Part shown: piece after piece, positions 9,501 to 16,967 of the stretch
Numbering within the stretch: position 1 is the stretch's first letter
Layout: every line of letters begins with the position of its first letter
NCBI GenBank assembly: GCA_028288025.1
Contig: JAQBOM010000031.1
Span: 62,001-126,000, forward strand
Reading direction: 5' to 3'
Length of the DNA: 64,000 nt
From: Mucilaginibacter sp.
Lineage (GTDB): Bacteria > Bacteroidota > Bacteroidia > Sphingobacteriales > Sphingobacteriaceae
The notes under the pieces: generated by a model
What the model was told of the DNA's origin: nothing
Seen by the model: the letters and a program-made list of their open reading frames with translations, nothing else
Databases searched by the model: none
Program-made: the position numbers and the translations under genes

Positions 9501-11829
9501 AACGGCGGCCAATGACACCGTTTGCATGGGCAATACAGCCACCCTGCTGGCAAGCGGTTCAACCGGGACATACCAATGGTACGATGCAGCAGCGGGCGGG
9601 AACCTACTATCCACAACCAATAAGTTCGTTACCCCGTCGTTAATAGCCAGCACGTCGTATTACGTTCAGACAACGGTTAACGGATGTATAAGCGGCAGAA
9701 CACAGGTAAACGTAATTGTGAATGCTGTTCCGTCCATAACCAGCGCAGCAACCCAGAGTATTTGCAGCGGCAACCCGCTTGGTTATACCATTACTTCGGA
9801 TATTCCGGCTACCTATACCTGGAGCCGTGCCGCGGTGCCTGGAATCAGCAACGCGCCTGCAAATACCCAAACCGGCAACAGTATAAATGAGACGCTTACC
9901 AATACCGCCGATACAGCTATAAACGTCACTTACGTATTAACGCCAAGTTCGAATAAATGTACGGGCAGCCCGGTCAACCTGGTGGTTACGGTGTACCCGG
10001 CAATCATAGTTACCAGCGCGAAAAGCCTGGCGATTTGCAACGGAAGTTCGACGGATTATGCCATTAAATTCAACTACCCACCCGATTCATTTTCATGGAG
10101 CCGTGCCCAGGTTGCCGGGATAAGTAACCTGCCCGTATCCAATCAAACCGCCGCCGTTATCCGTGAAGACCTCACAAATACCACGACAAAACCGGTAGTT
10201 GTTGATTATATTTTCACGATAAATACCAGCACCTGCCCTGTCCCGGCGTTTGACCTGACCGTTACGGTAAACCCGACGGCCCACATAACAAGCCCGGCTT
10301 CAATTACTTTATGCTCAAATACCCCATTAAATTATGCTATTACATCGGATGTCGATTCCGTAACTTATACCTGGAGCAGGGCAGCTGTTGCGGGCATCAG
10401 CAACCCGGCAAAACTTAATCAAACAACCGCATTTATTACTGACACTCTTATAAATACTACCGGCGGCGTTATTGGTGTACCGTATACGGTAACGCCCTTT
10501 AAAAATGGATGTTCGGGCGCAGCCATAACTTTTACTGCGGTAGTCGTTCCCCCATCGCCTAAGCCAAACGCAAACAGTAATTCGCCGATTTGTATAAACA
10601 GTACCATTAAATTAAATGCGGATCTGATACAGGGCGCTACCTACTCGTGGGTGGGGCCTAACGGGTTTACCGCATCTGTACAAGCGCCTACTATCCCCAA
10701 TGCCACCAAAGCAAATGCGGGTGTATATATTTTAACCGTTAACAGCAATGGCTGCCCGAGCCTGCCCGACTCAGTAAATGTATCAGTTGACGATTTCCCA
10801 CAGGCTAACGCAGGCCCTGCACTGATAGCCTGCCAAAGCGACTCCTCGATACAGCTAAACGGAAAAATTTCCGGCGGAACAACAACCGGTGTTTGGTCGT
10901 CGAACGGCAGCGGAACTTTTTCACCCGCAGCGAACCAGTTGAATGCAAAATATGTATTCTCGGCCCAGGATAAAACTGCCGGCAATGTTGTGCTTACGCT
11001 GACGTCAACAAGTAAGGACGATTGTAATTTTGCTACGTCGAATACCACAGTCACCTTCCAGCCCCTTCCAACAGCCGACGCCGGCCCGAACCAGGATGTT
11101 TGTTCCCAGGCGACGAGCGTACAATTGAATGGTAAAGCCACAAATCAAAGCGGCGTCTTTTGGGTGTCCAAGGGGTCGGGTACATTCAGCCCTTCAGCTA
11201 ACATTGCTAACCCTTTATATTTTCCAAGCGCCGATGAGATAAAAAGTGGCGTCGATACACTTATTTTCAATGCCACAAGCACCGCTTGTAGTAATGCCAC
11301 AAGCCAGGTGACCATTCGTTATATACCTCCGCCGATTGTGAGCACCGGTAAGATTATTTATGTTATAAAAGGAAATCCAACTGTATTAACCCCATTTGTA
11401 AGCGACAAAAACGCACATTACCAGTGGTCGCCAAACCTGAACATCAACGGTGATACGCTGGCCAATCCGACTATCACCGAGACGCAGGATATAACCTACA
11501 CTTTGAAGGTAACTGATGTACGGGGCTGTGTAACGGAAGAGCAGGTTTTAATAAAAGTACTAAAGGAAATTGCCGCGCCCAACGCCTTTACGCCCAATGG
11601 TGATGGCATTAACGATACCTGGAATATTCCCGATTTGGATAAGTACCCTGCTGTTACAGTCGACATTTTCACCAGGTACGGCCAAAAAATATATCATTCG
11701 GATGGATATGGCATTCCTTGGGACGGCACGTCAAATGGCACGCAGTTGCCTCAGGGCGTATATTATTACGTTATAAGTACTCGGTTTAAGAATGAAAAGG
11801 TAACAGGGTATGTGACGATATTGCGGTAA
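6529..11829 (+). CDS. Secreted Ig-like/PKD repeat protein with gliding-motility-type (T9SS type B) C-terminal domain
   Basis: 1766 residues. A signal peptide (ending near SKTYSQS) is followed by one PKD-like domain. About nine CHU-type Ig repeats come next, each with CSG-x-x-ATL, a WYDA..GG core and TYYVQ. After residue 7xx come two bacterial Ig units (FQYSSGTFC, FSYAGPYC). Three copies of a TSAAT..C..YTITS...WSRAAVAGISN module lie at about 1067-1340, then a WVGPNGF Ig domain and two NAG/DAGP..C..VQLNG domains. The C-terminus is a CHU_C domain (NAFTPNGDGINDTW ... DIFTRYGQKIY ... WDGT.NG ... GVYYY), the signal for type IX secretion. The role is probably surface adhesion or matrix; no catalytic domain is seen. 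It is paralogous to the giant protein at 46913. Confidence 0.9.
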   Translation: MKRNLLIVILLCVFSKTYSQSCTLNVDITASSPAICSGNSVTLTAAASSGTPAYTYAWNTGETTASIVVNKEGTYTVTVSDKTAGCKPVVRSITVSAAPTPSAPTAASTSTCPNGTATLKATAPGGAYQWYDAPTAGTLLASGDTYTTPPLTSTTTYYVQTSSGQCTSARTAVTVSIVSTLGVAGASVCSGNVATLSASGATTYQWFDAATGGNQVGSGPTYTTPPLSATTTYYVVGSGNGCTSGRTGVTATVTSTPQAPTAPGTSICYGGTASLSVTSSTAGLQIDWYNVPTGGTPLITSPDYTTPPLTATTTYYVQASANGCISSRTAVTVNVSSQQQAPTASGATICSGTSATLTASGSGGTYNWYNSPSSQKPLGTGATFQTPVLTASTTFYVESASGTCKSSRTTVTVTVNKAVPAPTAAGQIVCSGSSATLTATAQSGTFEWYDATTGGTLLASTAAYTTPPITTTTTYYVQSVSSGCASPRTAVQVSVMAAPLAPAAAGATICSGNTATIAATSSGGSFQWYDAATGGTLLASTQAYTTPSLTATTTYYVQDISTNGCASSRTAVTVTVTPNPTQPTASGTTICGGTTASLTANASGGTIEWYDAANGGNKVATGSNFTTPALSVTTTYYVQNTSGQCSSPRTAVTVNVTNVPNPEFQYSSGTFCPSGPNPTPVINNPAGGTFSASPAGLVINANTGQINLSASALGNYTVSFASNGTCANVTTAQIAIATTPNAQFSYAGPYCQDGTNPLPTYPAGPNPGVFSAAPAGLVFVNTSTGEINLAKSTPGTYTVTNSIAASGSCPASTATNTVTISQAAAINAGADQTVGTGTKVQLAGSFSGASGVIWSGGAGSFSNSSSPTAIYTPAAGETSVTLTLTTANSAAPCGPKSSKVTITIGNPPSSPTASGTTVCAGSQATLVATAPGGTYQWYDAPTGGNLLSTGAVYTTPPLTATTSYYVQATVNGIPGNRTQVTATVNAVPVAPTAANDTVCMGNTATLLASGSTGTYQWYDAAAGGNLLSTTNKFVTPSLIASTSYYVQTTVNGCISGRTQVNVIVNAVPSITSAATQSICSGNPLGYTITSDIPATYTWSRAAVPGISNAPANTQTGNSINETLTNTADTAINVTYVLTPSSNKCTGSPVNLVVTVYPAIIVTSAKSLAICNGSSTDYAIKFNYPPDSFSWSRAQVAGISNLPVSNQTAAVIREDLTNTTTKPVVVDYIFTINTSTCPVPAFDLTVTVNPTAHITSPASITLCSNTPLNYAITSDVDSVTYTWSRAAVAGISNPAKLNQTTAFITDTLINTTGGVIGVPYTVTPFKNGCSGAAITFTAVVVPPSPKPNANSNSPICINSTIKLNADLIQGATYSWVGPNGFTASVQAPTIPNATKANAGVYILTVNSNGCPSLPDSVNVSVDDFPQANAGPALIACQSDSSIQLNGKISGGTTTGVWSSNGSGTFSPAANQLNAKYVFSAQDKTAGNVVLTLTSTSKDDCNFATSNTTVTFQPLPTADAGPNQDVCSQATSVQLNGKATNQSGVFWVSKGSGTFSPSANIANPLYFPSADEIKSGVDTLIFNATSTACSNATSQVTIRYIPPPIVSTGKIIYVIKGNPTVLTPFVSDKNAHYQWSPNLNINGDTLANPTITETQDITYTLKVTDVRGCVTEEQVLIKVLKEIAAPNAFTPNGDGINDTWNIPDLDKYPAVTVDIFTRYGQKIYHSDGYGIPWDGTSNGTQLPQGVYYYVISTRFKNEKVTGYVTILR

Positions 11830-11854
11830 TGGGTCACGCGAGTGCAAACTCGAA

Positions 11855-13456
11855 TTATTCCTTAATTACGGTAAACTTAAATGCCAGCGGGTCAAAATTT
11901 TTGACAAGCTCATCTATAAAGCTTTGTCCCCATTTTACATAAAAAAGGCCAAAATTTTCGGTGCGTTCCTGCAAACTGTCTTTTGGAAAGAGATCGTGTT
12001 TAATGTGTTCAACCTGTGCTAAGCGGGTTAGATAGTTTTGCTTTTCGGCTTTTACCAGTTTTTTTTCCAGGTTACTGATCGCATGCGTTAGCCTTGCAAG
12101 TATAGCTTCCGCTGAAGGAACTAAGGTGTTATCTATTTTTTTGGCACGTTGTTTTATTTTATCAAAAACGGCTGATAATTCTTTAAGCTCCTCAGCTAAG
12201 TTTAACGTGTGCTCGCTATGTTTTTTTACCCAGTTGTTTTTAATGGTGTCGACGCTTTTAAACAGATCAATTGTTTGCAGCTCCATTTTTTCGATCTTCG
12301 TGGCCAGCTCTTTATCTATCAGCAAACCTGAATTTCGCAGGATAAGGATAGGGAAATCAACTTTATAATAATCAAAATTTGATTTTAGCTCGAGCCAGTA
12401 AACAATTTCGGCCCCGCCGCCAATATAGGCGATATTTGGTAAGATACATTCCTGGTATAGCGGGCGCATCACCACGTTCGGGCTAAACCTTTCGGGATGC
12501 TCATTGATCTCACGCTTTAGCTCCGCTTCCGAAAAACCGATCGCACTATTAAGCACCTTATAACGATTTTCTTCAAACACAAGCCGTTCCCGCAAGCCGT
12601 CCATTAAATAAAAGAAATTGATCTCGCGGGGGTTTACCTGGACGTGAACGCCGAGTTCGCCCAGTTTATCATTGGTCGCATTTATATTTTTAAAGCTATT
12701 TTGCTCTATTATATCGCGCTCCATTACCGGCGCAAATTCTTTTTTAAACCGTTGATCATCGGCATCAATAATTACCAGGCCGTATTTGCCGAAAATGGCG
12801 TTAACCAGGTAACGGGTAGCATCGGCCAGTTTATCAAATTTGGTATAGGCCGTCTCAACAATTTCAGCCAGGTCATTTGCATGCTGCTCAATTCCCAAAG
12901 CGCCTTTATATTGATTTAGTGCCTGGCGCATGGTGTCTGGATTTATACGCCCGGTCGCGCCCGACGCCTCGTACCACCAATGCACCTTTTTGCCGCCGAT
13001 ATTGGTATAGTTGATCTCCGCAAAATCATGATCCTCGGAAGCCATCCAATAAACGGGCACAAAATTTTTATCGGGAAATTTTTCTTTTAGCTGTTGCGAT
13101 AGTTTTATCACTGTAACTATTTTGTAGATAAAATAAAGCGGGCCGGCAAATATGTTGAGCTGGTGGCCTGTTGTAATGGTGTAGGTATTATCAGATGCTA
13201 AAAGGGGAATATTATCGAAGATAACTTTACTGCCGCCGTCGGTGTTTCCGGATAAAAACCCGTATTGCTCACGCAGTACCTCGACCAATGTTTTGCGGTT
13301 AGCTACAACATGTTTGTTTTTCAGCAGTTCTTTAAAACCATCAAAATCGGGGCGGTAAGCATAAAACGGATGAAGAGCAGGTGAGCCTTCCAGGTAATCG
13401 ATGACAGTTTGGGAAAAGTATCCCGTGTCTTTATAGTCTATACAGGCAGCGTCCAT
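11855..13456 (-). CDS. bshC: Bacillithiol biosynthesis cysteine-adding enzyme BshC
   Basis: 533 residues, the normal BshC length. This enzyme is proposed to add cysteine to glucosaminyl-malate in the last step of bacillithiol synthesis, the low-molecular-weight thiol of Firmicutes and many Bacteroidota. The signature TTGHQLNIFAGPLYFIYKI lies near residue 100, followed by PVYWMASEDHDFAEI. The C-terminal third is a helical coiled-coil region (about 400-480), as in the solved family structure. Direct copies of the word ATTTCGGAT lie just upstream of the start. It converges on the Ig-repeat gene 25 nt away. Confidence 0.93.
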   Translation of the reverse strand: MDAACIDYKDTGYFSQTVIDYLEGSPALHPFYAYRPDFDGFKELLKNKHVVANRKTLVEVLREQYGFLSGNTDGGSKVIFDNIPLLASDNTYTITTGHQLNIFAGPLYFIYKIVTVIKLSQQLKEKFPDKNFVPVYWMASEDHDFAEINYTNIGGKKVHWWYEASGATGRINPDTMRQALNQYKGALGIEQHANDLAEIVETAYTKFDKLADATRYLVNAIFGKYGLVIIDADDQRFKKEFAPVMERDIIEQNSFKNINATNDKLGELGVHVQVNPREINFFYLMDGLRERLVFEENRYKVLNSAIGFSEAELKREINEHPERFSPNVVMRPLYQECILPNIAYIGGGAEIVYWLELKSNFDYYKVDFPILILRNSGLLIDKELATKIEKMELQTIDLFKSVDTIKNNWVKKHSEHTLNLAEELKELSAVFDKIKQRAKKIDNTLVPSAEAILARLTHAISNLEKKLVKAEKQNYLTRLAQVEHIKHDLFPKDSLQERTENFGLFYVKWGQSFIDELVKNFDPLAFKFTVIKE

Positions 13457-13459
13457 TTA

Positions 13460-13494
13460 TTAATTTCGGATTTCGGATTTTCCATTTCGGATTT
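13460..13494. repeat. Short direct repeats of ATTTCGGAT upstream of bshC
   Basis: The word ATTTCGGATT occurs three times within 35 bp immediately before the bshC start codon. Unlike the other intergenic word repeats, there is no evident inverted arm. Confidence 0.5.
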
Positions 13495-13583
13495 AATGTA
13501 TCCCTGGTAAAAAACCGTCATAATAACACAATTTGCAAAGTCGAATTTAGATTTTAAAATCCTAAAATAGAGAAAGAAGGGGT

Positions 13584-14921
13584 TTATTTTACAATATGTC
13601 CATAAAGGTCAAAGTCTTCGGCAGTATCAATTTTTACATTTACAAAGCTGCCAATGGTTGCATAATCGATGCTGGCATCAATTAGAACTTCATTATCCAC
13701 CTCTGGCGAATCAAATTCAGTACGGCCTACAAAGTAAGCGCCATCTTTTTTATCGACCAATACCTTATAGGTATTACCAATCTTCTTTTGGTTCTTATCA
13801 AAAGAAATCCCCTGCTGAATTTCCATAATGGCATCGGCACGCTGTTGTTTGATCTCATCGGGCACATCGTCGATCAATGAATGTGCGTGTGTTTTTTCCT
13901 CGTGCGAATATGTAAAGCAGCCTAAGCGGTCGAACCCGGTTTCTTCAACCCATTGCTGCATCTCCTCAAAATCCTGCTCTGTTTCGCCGGGGTAACCGGT
14001 AATAAGCGTGGTCCGCATGGCAATGCCGGGTACTTTATCCCGGATAGTATTTACCAGGTCGATCGTTTTTTGTTTGGTGATGCCGCGGCGCATCGACTTT
14101 AGCATCGTATCGCTGATATGCTGCAATGGCATATCCATATACTTGCAAATATTGTCGCGCTCGTTCATCACATCCAGTATCTCCATCGGAAAACCTGACG
14201 GATAAGCATATTGCAGCCTGATCCACTCAATACCATTTACATCTGACAGGCGGCGAAGCAGTTCGTCAAGATTACGTTTGCCATATAGATCCAGGCCATA
14301 ATAGGTCAGGTCCTGGGCAATTAAAATCAATTCCTTGGTTCCGCTTTTGGCTAAATTTTGGGCATCCTTTACCAATTGGTCAATCGGCTGCGAAAGGTGC
14401 TTGCCACGCATCAGCGGTATAGCACAAAATGAGCATGGACGGTTGCAGCCTTCAGCTATTTTAAAATAGGCAAAATGCGATGGCGTGGTTAATAGGCGCT
14501 CGCCAATTAGTTCGTGTTTGTAATCAGCACCGACGGACCGCAACAAGTTTTGCAGGTCATTTGTGCCAAAATAAGCGTCAATATTAGTTATCTCGGCTTC
14601 CAGCTCAGGCTTGTAACGTTCCGAAAGACATCCTGTAACAATTACCTTCCCTACTTTTCCCTCTTCCTTAAGCTGGCTGTATTGTAAAATAGTATCGATT
14701 GATTCCTGTTTGGCATTATCAATAAATCCGCAGGTGTTTATTACGATAATATCATCGCTGTTCACCTTCTCAGCCTCATGCACCACATCAAACTGATTGC
14801 CTTTAAGCTGGCCCATTAATATTTCGGAGTCGTAGATATTTTTGGAGCAGCCGAGAGTCACCACGTTTACACGCGGTTTGGCTTTTATTACTGGCTGATT
14901 TATTGATTTTGTCCTCATCAC
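13584..14921 (-). CDS. rimO: Ribosomal protein uS12 methylthiotransferase
   Basis: 445-residue radical-SAM methylthiotransferase that modifies the conserved aspartate of ribosomal protein S12. The MTTase N-domain cluster cysteines are C25 (TLGCSKN), C64 (INTCGF) and C98 (TGCLSER). The radical-SAM CxxxCxxC is C159-C163-C166 in GCNRPCSFC. A TRAM domain ends the protein. GSG-type substrate residues (KSGTKEL) and the gap pattern favour RimO over MiaB. ftsY lies upstream on the same strand with a 34-nt gap, so they are probably co-transcribed. Confidence 0.94.
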   Translation of the reverse strand: MMRTKSINQPVIKAKPRVNVVTLGCSKNIYDSEILMGQLKGNQFDVVHEAEKVNSDDIIVINTCGFIDNAKQESIDTILQYSQLKEEGKVGKVIVTGCLSERYKPELEAEITNIDAYFGTNDLQNLLRSVGADYKHELIGERLLTTPSHFAYFKIAEGCNRPCSFCAIPLMRGKHLSQPIDQLVKDAQNLAKSGTKELILIAQDLTYYGLDLYGKRNLDELLRRLSDVNGIEWIRLQYAYPSGFPMEILDVMNERDNICKYMDMPLQHISDTMLKSMRRGITKQKTIDLVNTIRDKVPGIAMRTTLITGYPGETEQDFEEMQQWVEETGFDRLGCFTYSHEEKTHAHSLIDDVPDEIKQQRADAIMEIQQGISFDKNQKKIGNTYKVLVDKKDGAYFVGRTEFDSPEVDNEVLIDASIDYATIGSFVNVKIDTAEDFDLYGHIVK

Positions 14922-14955
14922 TTATCGAAACGTCATTGGGAGGTTATATAATTCT

Positions 14956-15921
14956 TTATTGTTTAAATAGCGAGTTTACAAATTCTTGCCTGTCAAACAG
15001 CTGCAAATGATCCACGCCCTCGCCTACCCCTATATATTTTACCGGTATCTTAAACTGATCCGAAATTCCTATTACTACACCGCCTTTGGCTGTTCCGTCG
15101 AGTTTGGTCAATGCCAGGGCATTAACCGCTGTTGCTTCTGTAAACTGTTTGCACTGCTCGATGGCGTTTTGCCCGGTTGAGGCATCCAATACCAGCAATA
15201 TCTCATGTGGGGCACCGGGAACAACCTTCTGCATTACGTTTTTGATCTTGGTCAGTTCATTCATCAGGCCTACCTTATTATGTAAACGGCCCGCGGTATC
15301 AATAATTGCCACATCGTCGCCATTTGCCACTGCCGACCGCAAAGTATCGTAAGCAACTGAGGCCGGGTCGGAACCCATAGGCTGCGCGATAACCTTTACA
15401 CCAACGCGTTCGCCCCACAATTGTATCTGGGCAACTGCCGCTGCGCGAAACGTATCGGCCGCGCCTAAAACCACCTTATTGCCGGCCTGCTTTAACTTAT
15501 GCGCCAGCTTGCCGATAGTAGTGGTTTTACCCACCCCGTTGACACCAACCACCATAATTACATACGGTTTGTGGCTGCCGTATTCAAAGTGTACAAAATC
15601 GTTGCTATTATTCTCGGCCAGTAATTGCTGAATTTCGTCTTTCAGCAGTGTGTTCAGCTCGGATGTGTTTACATATTTATCGCGGGCGACGCGTTCCTGT
15701 ATCCGTTCAATGATCTTTAGCGTGGTTTTAACCCCAACATCCGATGTTACCAGCACTTCTTCCAATTCGTCCAGCACATCATCGTCAACAGTCGACTTGC
15801 CGGCGATTACTTTAGATATTTTTGAAAAAAAGTTATCCTTGGTTTTTTCCAAACCGGTATCCAGCGCCTCCTGTTCCTGCGGCGTGCTTTCCTTTTTCTT
15901 GAAAAAATCGAATAATCCCAT
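14956..15921 (-). CDS. ftsY: Signal recognition particle receptor FtsY
   Basis: 321-residue SRP-receptor GTPase that docks ribosome-SRP complexes at the inner membrane. A short charged A-domain of about 30 residues precedes the N domain. The G domain has the P-loop GVNGVGKTT at 126-134, then DTAGRL, and TKLDGTAKGG as the G4 and closing motif. The short acidic A-domain is typical of Bacteroidota. It lies between the DUF4295-L33-L28 group (upstream) and rimO (downstream), a conserved neighbourhood in this group. Confidence 0.96.
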   Translation of the reverse strand: MGLFDFFKKKESTPQEQEALDTGLEKTKDNFFSKISKVIAGKSTVDDDVLDELEEVLVTSDVGVKTTLKIIERIQERVARDKYVNTSELNTLLKDEIQQLLAENNSNDFVHFEYGSHKPYVIMVVGVNGVGKTTTIGKLAHKLKQAGNKVVLGAADTFRAAAVAQIQLWGERVGVKVIAQPMGSDPASVAYDTLRSAVANGDDVAIIDTAGRLHNKVGLMNELTKIKNVMQKVVPGAPHEILLVLDASTGQNAIEQCKQFTEATAVNALALTKLDGTAKGGVVIGISDQFKIPVKYIGVGEGVDHLQLFDRQEFVNSLFKQ

Positions 15922-15926
15922 TTTTG

Positions 15927-16012
15927 AGTCTTAAGCCGATAGTCGTAAGTCGATAGTCATTGCCTTCTTCGATTTTCGAATCGGGACTAGCGACTTCAGA
16001 CTTACGACTAAC
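15927..16012. repeat. Intergenic word-repeat dyad (word about AGTCGTAAGTC)
   Basis: The left arm contains AGTCGTAAGTC-gat-AGTC. The right arm, reverse-complemented, contains AGTCGTAAGTC-tga-AGTC-gct-AGTC. The arms therefore pair over about 30 nt, while the AGTC word is also repeated directly inside each arm. It sits between the ribosomal-group terminator and the ftsY start. Confidence 0.7.
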
Positions 16013-16021
16013 AAAAGGCTA

Positions 16022-16056
16022 TAAAAAAAGCCTTCTCGTATAACAAGATGGCTTTT
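16022..16056 (-). terminator. Intrinsic terminator of the L28-L33-DUF4295 group
   Basis: Read on the minus strand: AAAAGCC-a-TCTTG, loop TTATA, CGAGA-a-GGCTTTT and continuing T residues. The stem is 12 bp with one A-A mismatch and a G-T pair, followed by a seven-T run. It lies 26 nt past the DUF4295 stop. Confidence 0.85.
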
Positions 16057-16081
16057 AAATTTCAATCAAAACTAAAACCGG

Positions 16082-16240
16082 TTATAACTTCCCGGCAATC
16101 GCATCCTTGATGCTGTCATTAGGTACAATTTGCTCCTTAAATGAATAAGCACCTGTACGAGGCGACTTAGCCATCGTGATCACTTTTGAAAATTCTTTAC
16201 CTTTTCCTGTTTTTAGCGTTGCAACTACTTTCTTTGCCAT
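16082..16240 (-). CDS. DUF4295 domain small protein (52 aa)
   Basis: 52-residue basic protein beginning MAKKVVATLKTGKGKEFSK and ending DAIAGKL. It matches the DUF4295 family, found almost only in Bacteroidota directly downstream of rpmG. The position (after L28 and L33, before a strong terminator) and the basic composition suggest ribosome association; the function is not known to me. ATG is at 16240. The gap from rpmG (77 nt) contains a word-repeat dyad. Confidence 0.88.
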   Translation of the reverse strand: MAKKVVATLKTGKGKEFSKVITMAKSPRTGAYSFKEQIVPNDSIKDAIAGKL

Positions 16241-16249
16241 GATATTATG

Positions 16250-16320
16250 TGTTGTAAGTTGTGTGTTTTAAGTTGTATGCTGCAATTGCCTGCAACTTAC
16301 AATTTGTCACTTTCAACTTA
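16250..16320. repeat. Intergenic word-repeat dyad (word about GTTGTAAGTTG)
   Basis: The left arm repeats GTTGTAAGTTGTGTG. The right arm carries CAACTTACAATT and TTTCAACTTA, which reverse-complement to the same word. It fills the gap between rpmG and the DUF4295 gene. Confidence 0.65.
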
Positions 16321-16500
16321 TTTAATTTCTTTATGTACGGTTACTTTTCTTAAAACCGGGTTGAATTTTTTCATCTCCAGCCTTTCGGTTGTATTCTTCT
16401 TGTTCTTGGTGGTAATATACCGCGACATACCAGGCATGCCGCTTGTTTTATGCTCGGTGCATTCTAAAATTACCTGAACCCTATTGCCTTTCTTAGCCAT
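16318..16500 (-). CDS. rpmG: 50S ribosomal protein L33
   Basis: 60 residues: MAKKGNRVQVILECTEHK at the N-terminus and KKFNPVLRKVTVHKEIK at the C-terminus, the standard bL33 ends. It has one cysteine (C14) and lacks the paired CxxC motifs, so it is of the zinc-independent type. It is encoded between rpmB and the DUF4295 gene, with word-repeat dyads in both gaps. Confidence 0.96.
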   Translation of the reverse strand: MAKKGNRVQVILECTEHKTSGMPGMSRYITTKNKKNTTERLEMKKFNPVLRKVTVHKEIK

Positions 16501-16507
16501 CTTTTTT

Positions 16508-16577
16508 TATGTTGTGAGTTGTGGGTTGTGAGTTGTAAGCAGCTAAATCATGCAACTTATAACTTTCAACCTGCAAC
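16508..16577. repeat. Intergenic word-repeat dyad (word about GTTGTGAGTTG)
   Basis: Three tandem copies of a GTTGTGAGTTG-like word (16510-16541) are followed by AACTTATAACTTTCAACCTGCAACC-type inverse words (about 16550-16577). It is in the rpmB-rpmG gap, next to a dyad with a closely related word. Confidence 0.65.
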
Positions 16578-16582
16578 CAATA

Positions 16583-16816
16583 TTAAATGTACCCTTTTTT
16601 TACAAACTTATTGATACAGGCGGTTATACCATTTTTTGTTATGGTTTTAACGGCCGAAGTAGATACCTTTAAGGTTATCCATTTATCTTCTTCAGGAATA
16701 TAAAACTTCTTAAGCTTTAAGTTTGGATGAAACCTGCGCTTGGTTTTAACGTTTGAGTTTGAAACGTTATTACCAACCAAAGATCCTTTACCTGTTAGAT
16801 CACAAATTCTTGACAT
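16583..16816 (-). CDS. rpmB: 50S ribosomal protein L28
   Basis: 77 residues: the MSRICDLTGKGSLVGNNVSNSN start and the TKRRFHPNLK segment are diagnostic of bL28. It heads the rpmB-rpmG-DUF4295 group. An ATATTTG box upstream (minus strand, around 16852-16858) could serve as -7 element. The start at 16816 is set by the conserved MSRICDLTGK sequence. Confidence 0.96.
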   Translation of the reverse strand: MSRICDLTGKGSLVGNNVSNSNVKTKRRFHPNLKLKKFYIPEEDKWITLKVSTSAVKTITKNGITACINKFVKKGYI

Positions 16817-16967
16817 GACAAATCTTTTTAATCCCTTTTCTTAAAAGAGTTTGCAAATATCAGGATTTTAAGTTGAATAGGCAATACTGTCTCAAATTAT
16901 TTTTCAAATTCTTTTTTGTGAATCGATAATCAGGAAATTGTAATTTACACCCTCCAATTTGTAAGTT

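Noticed and set aside
10641..11141. 166-residue minus-strand ORF inside the Ig-repeat gene
   Set aside because: It lies fully within a long coding gene with clear domains on the other strand and has no domain of its own.
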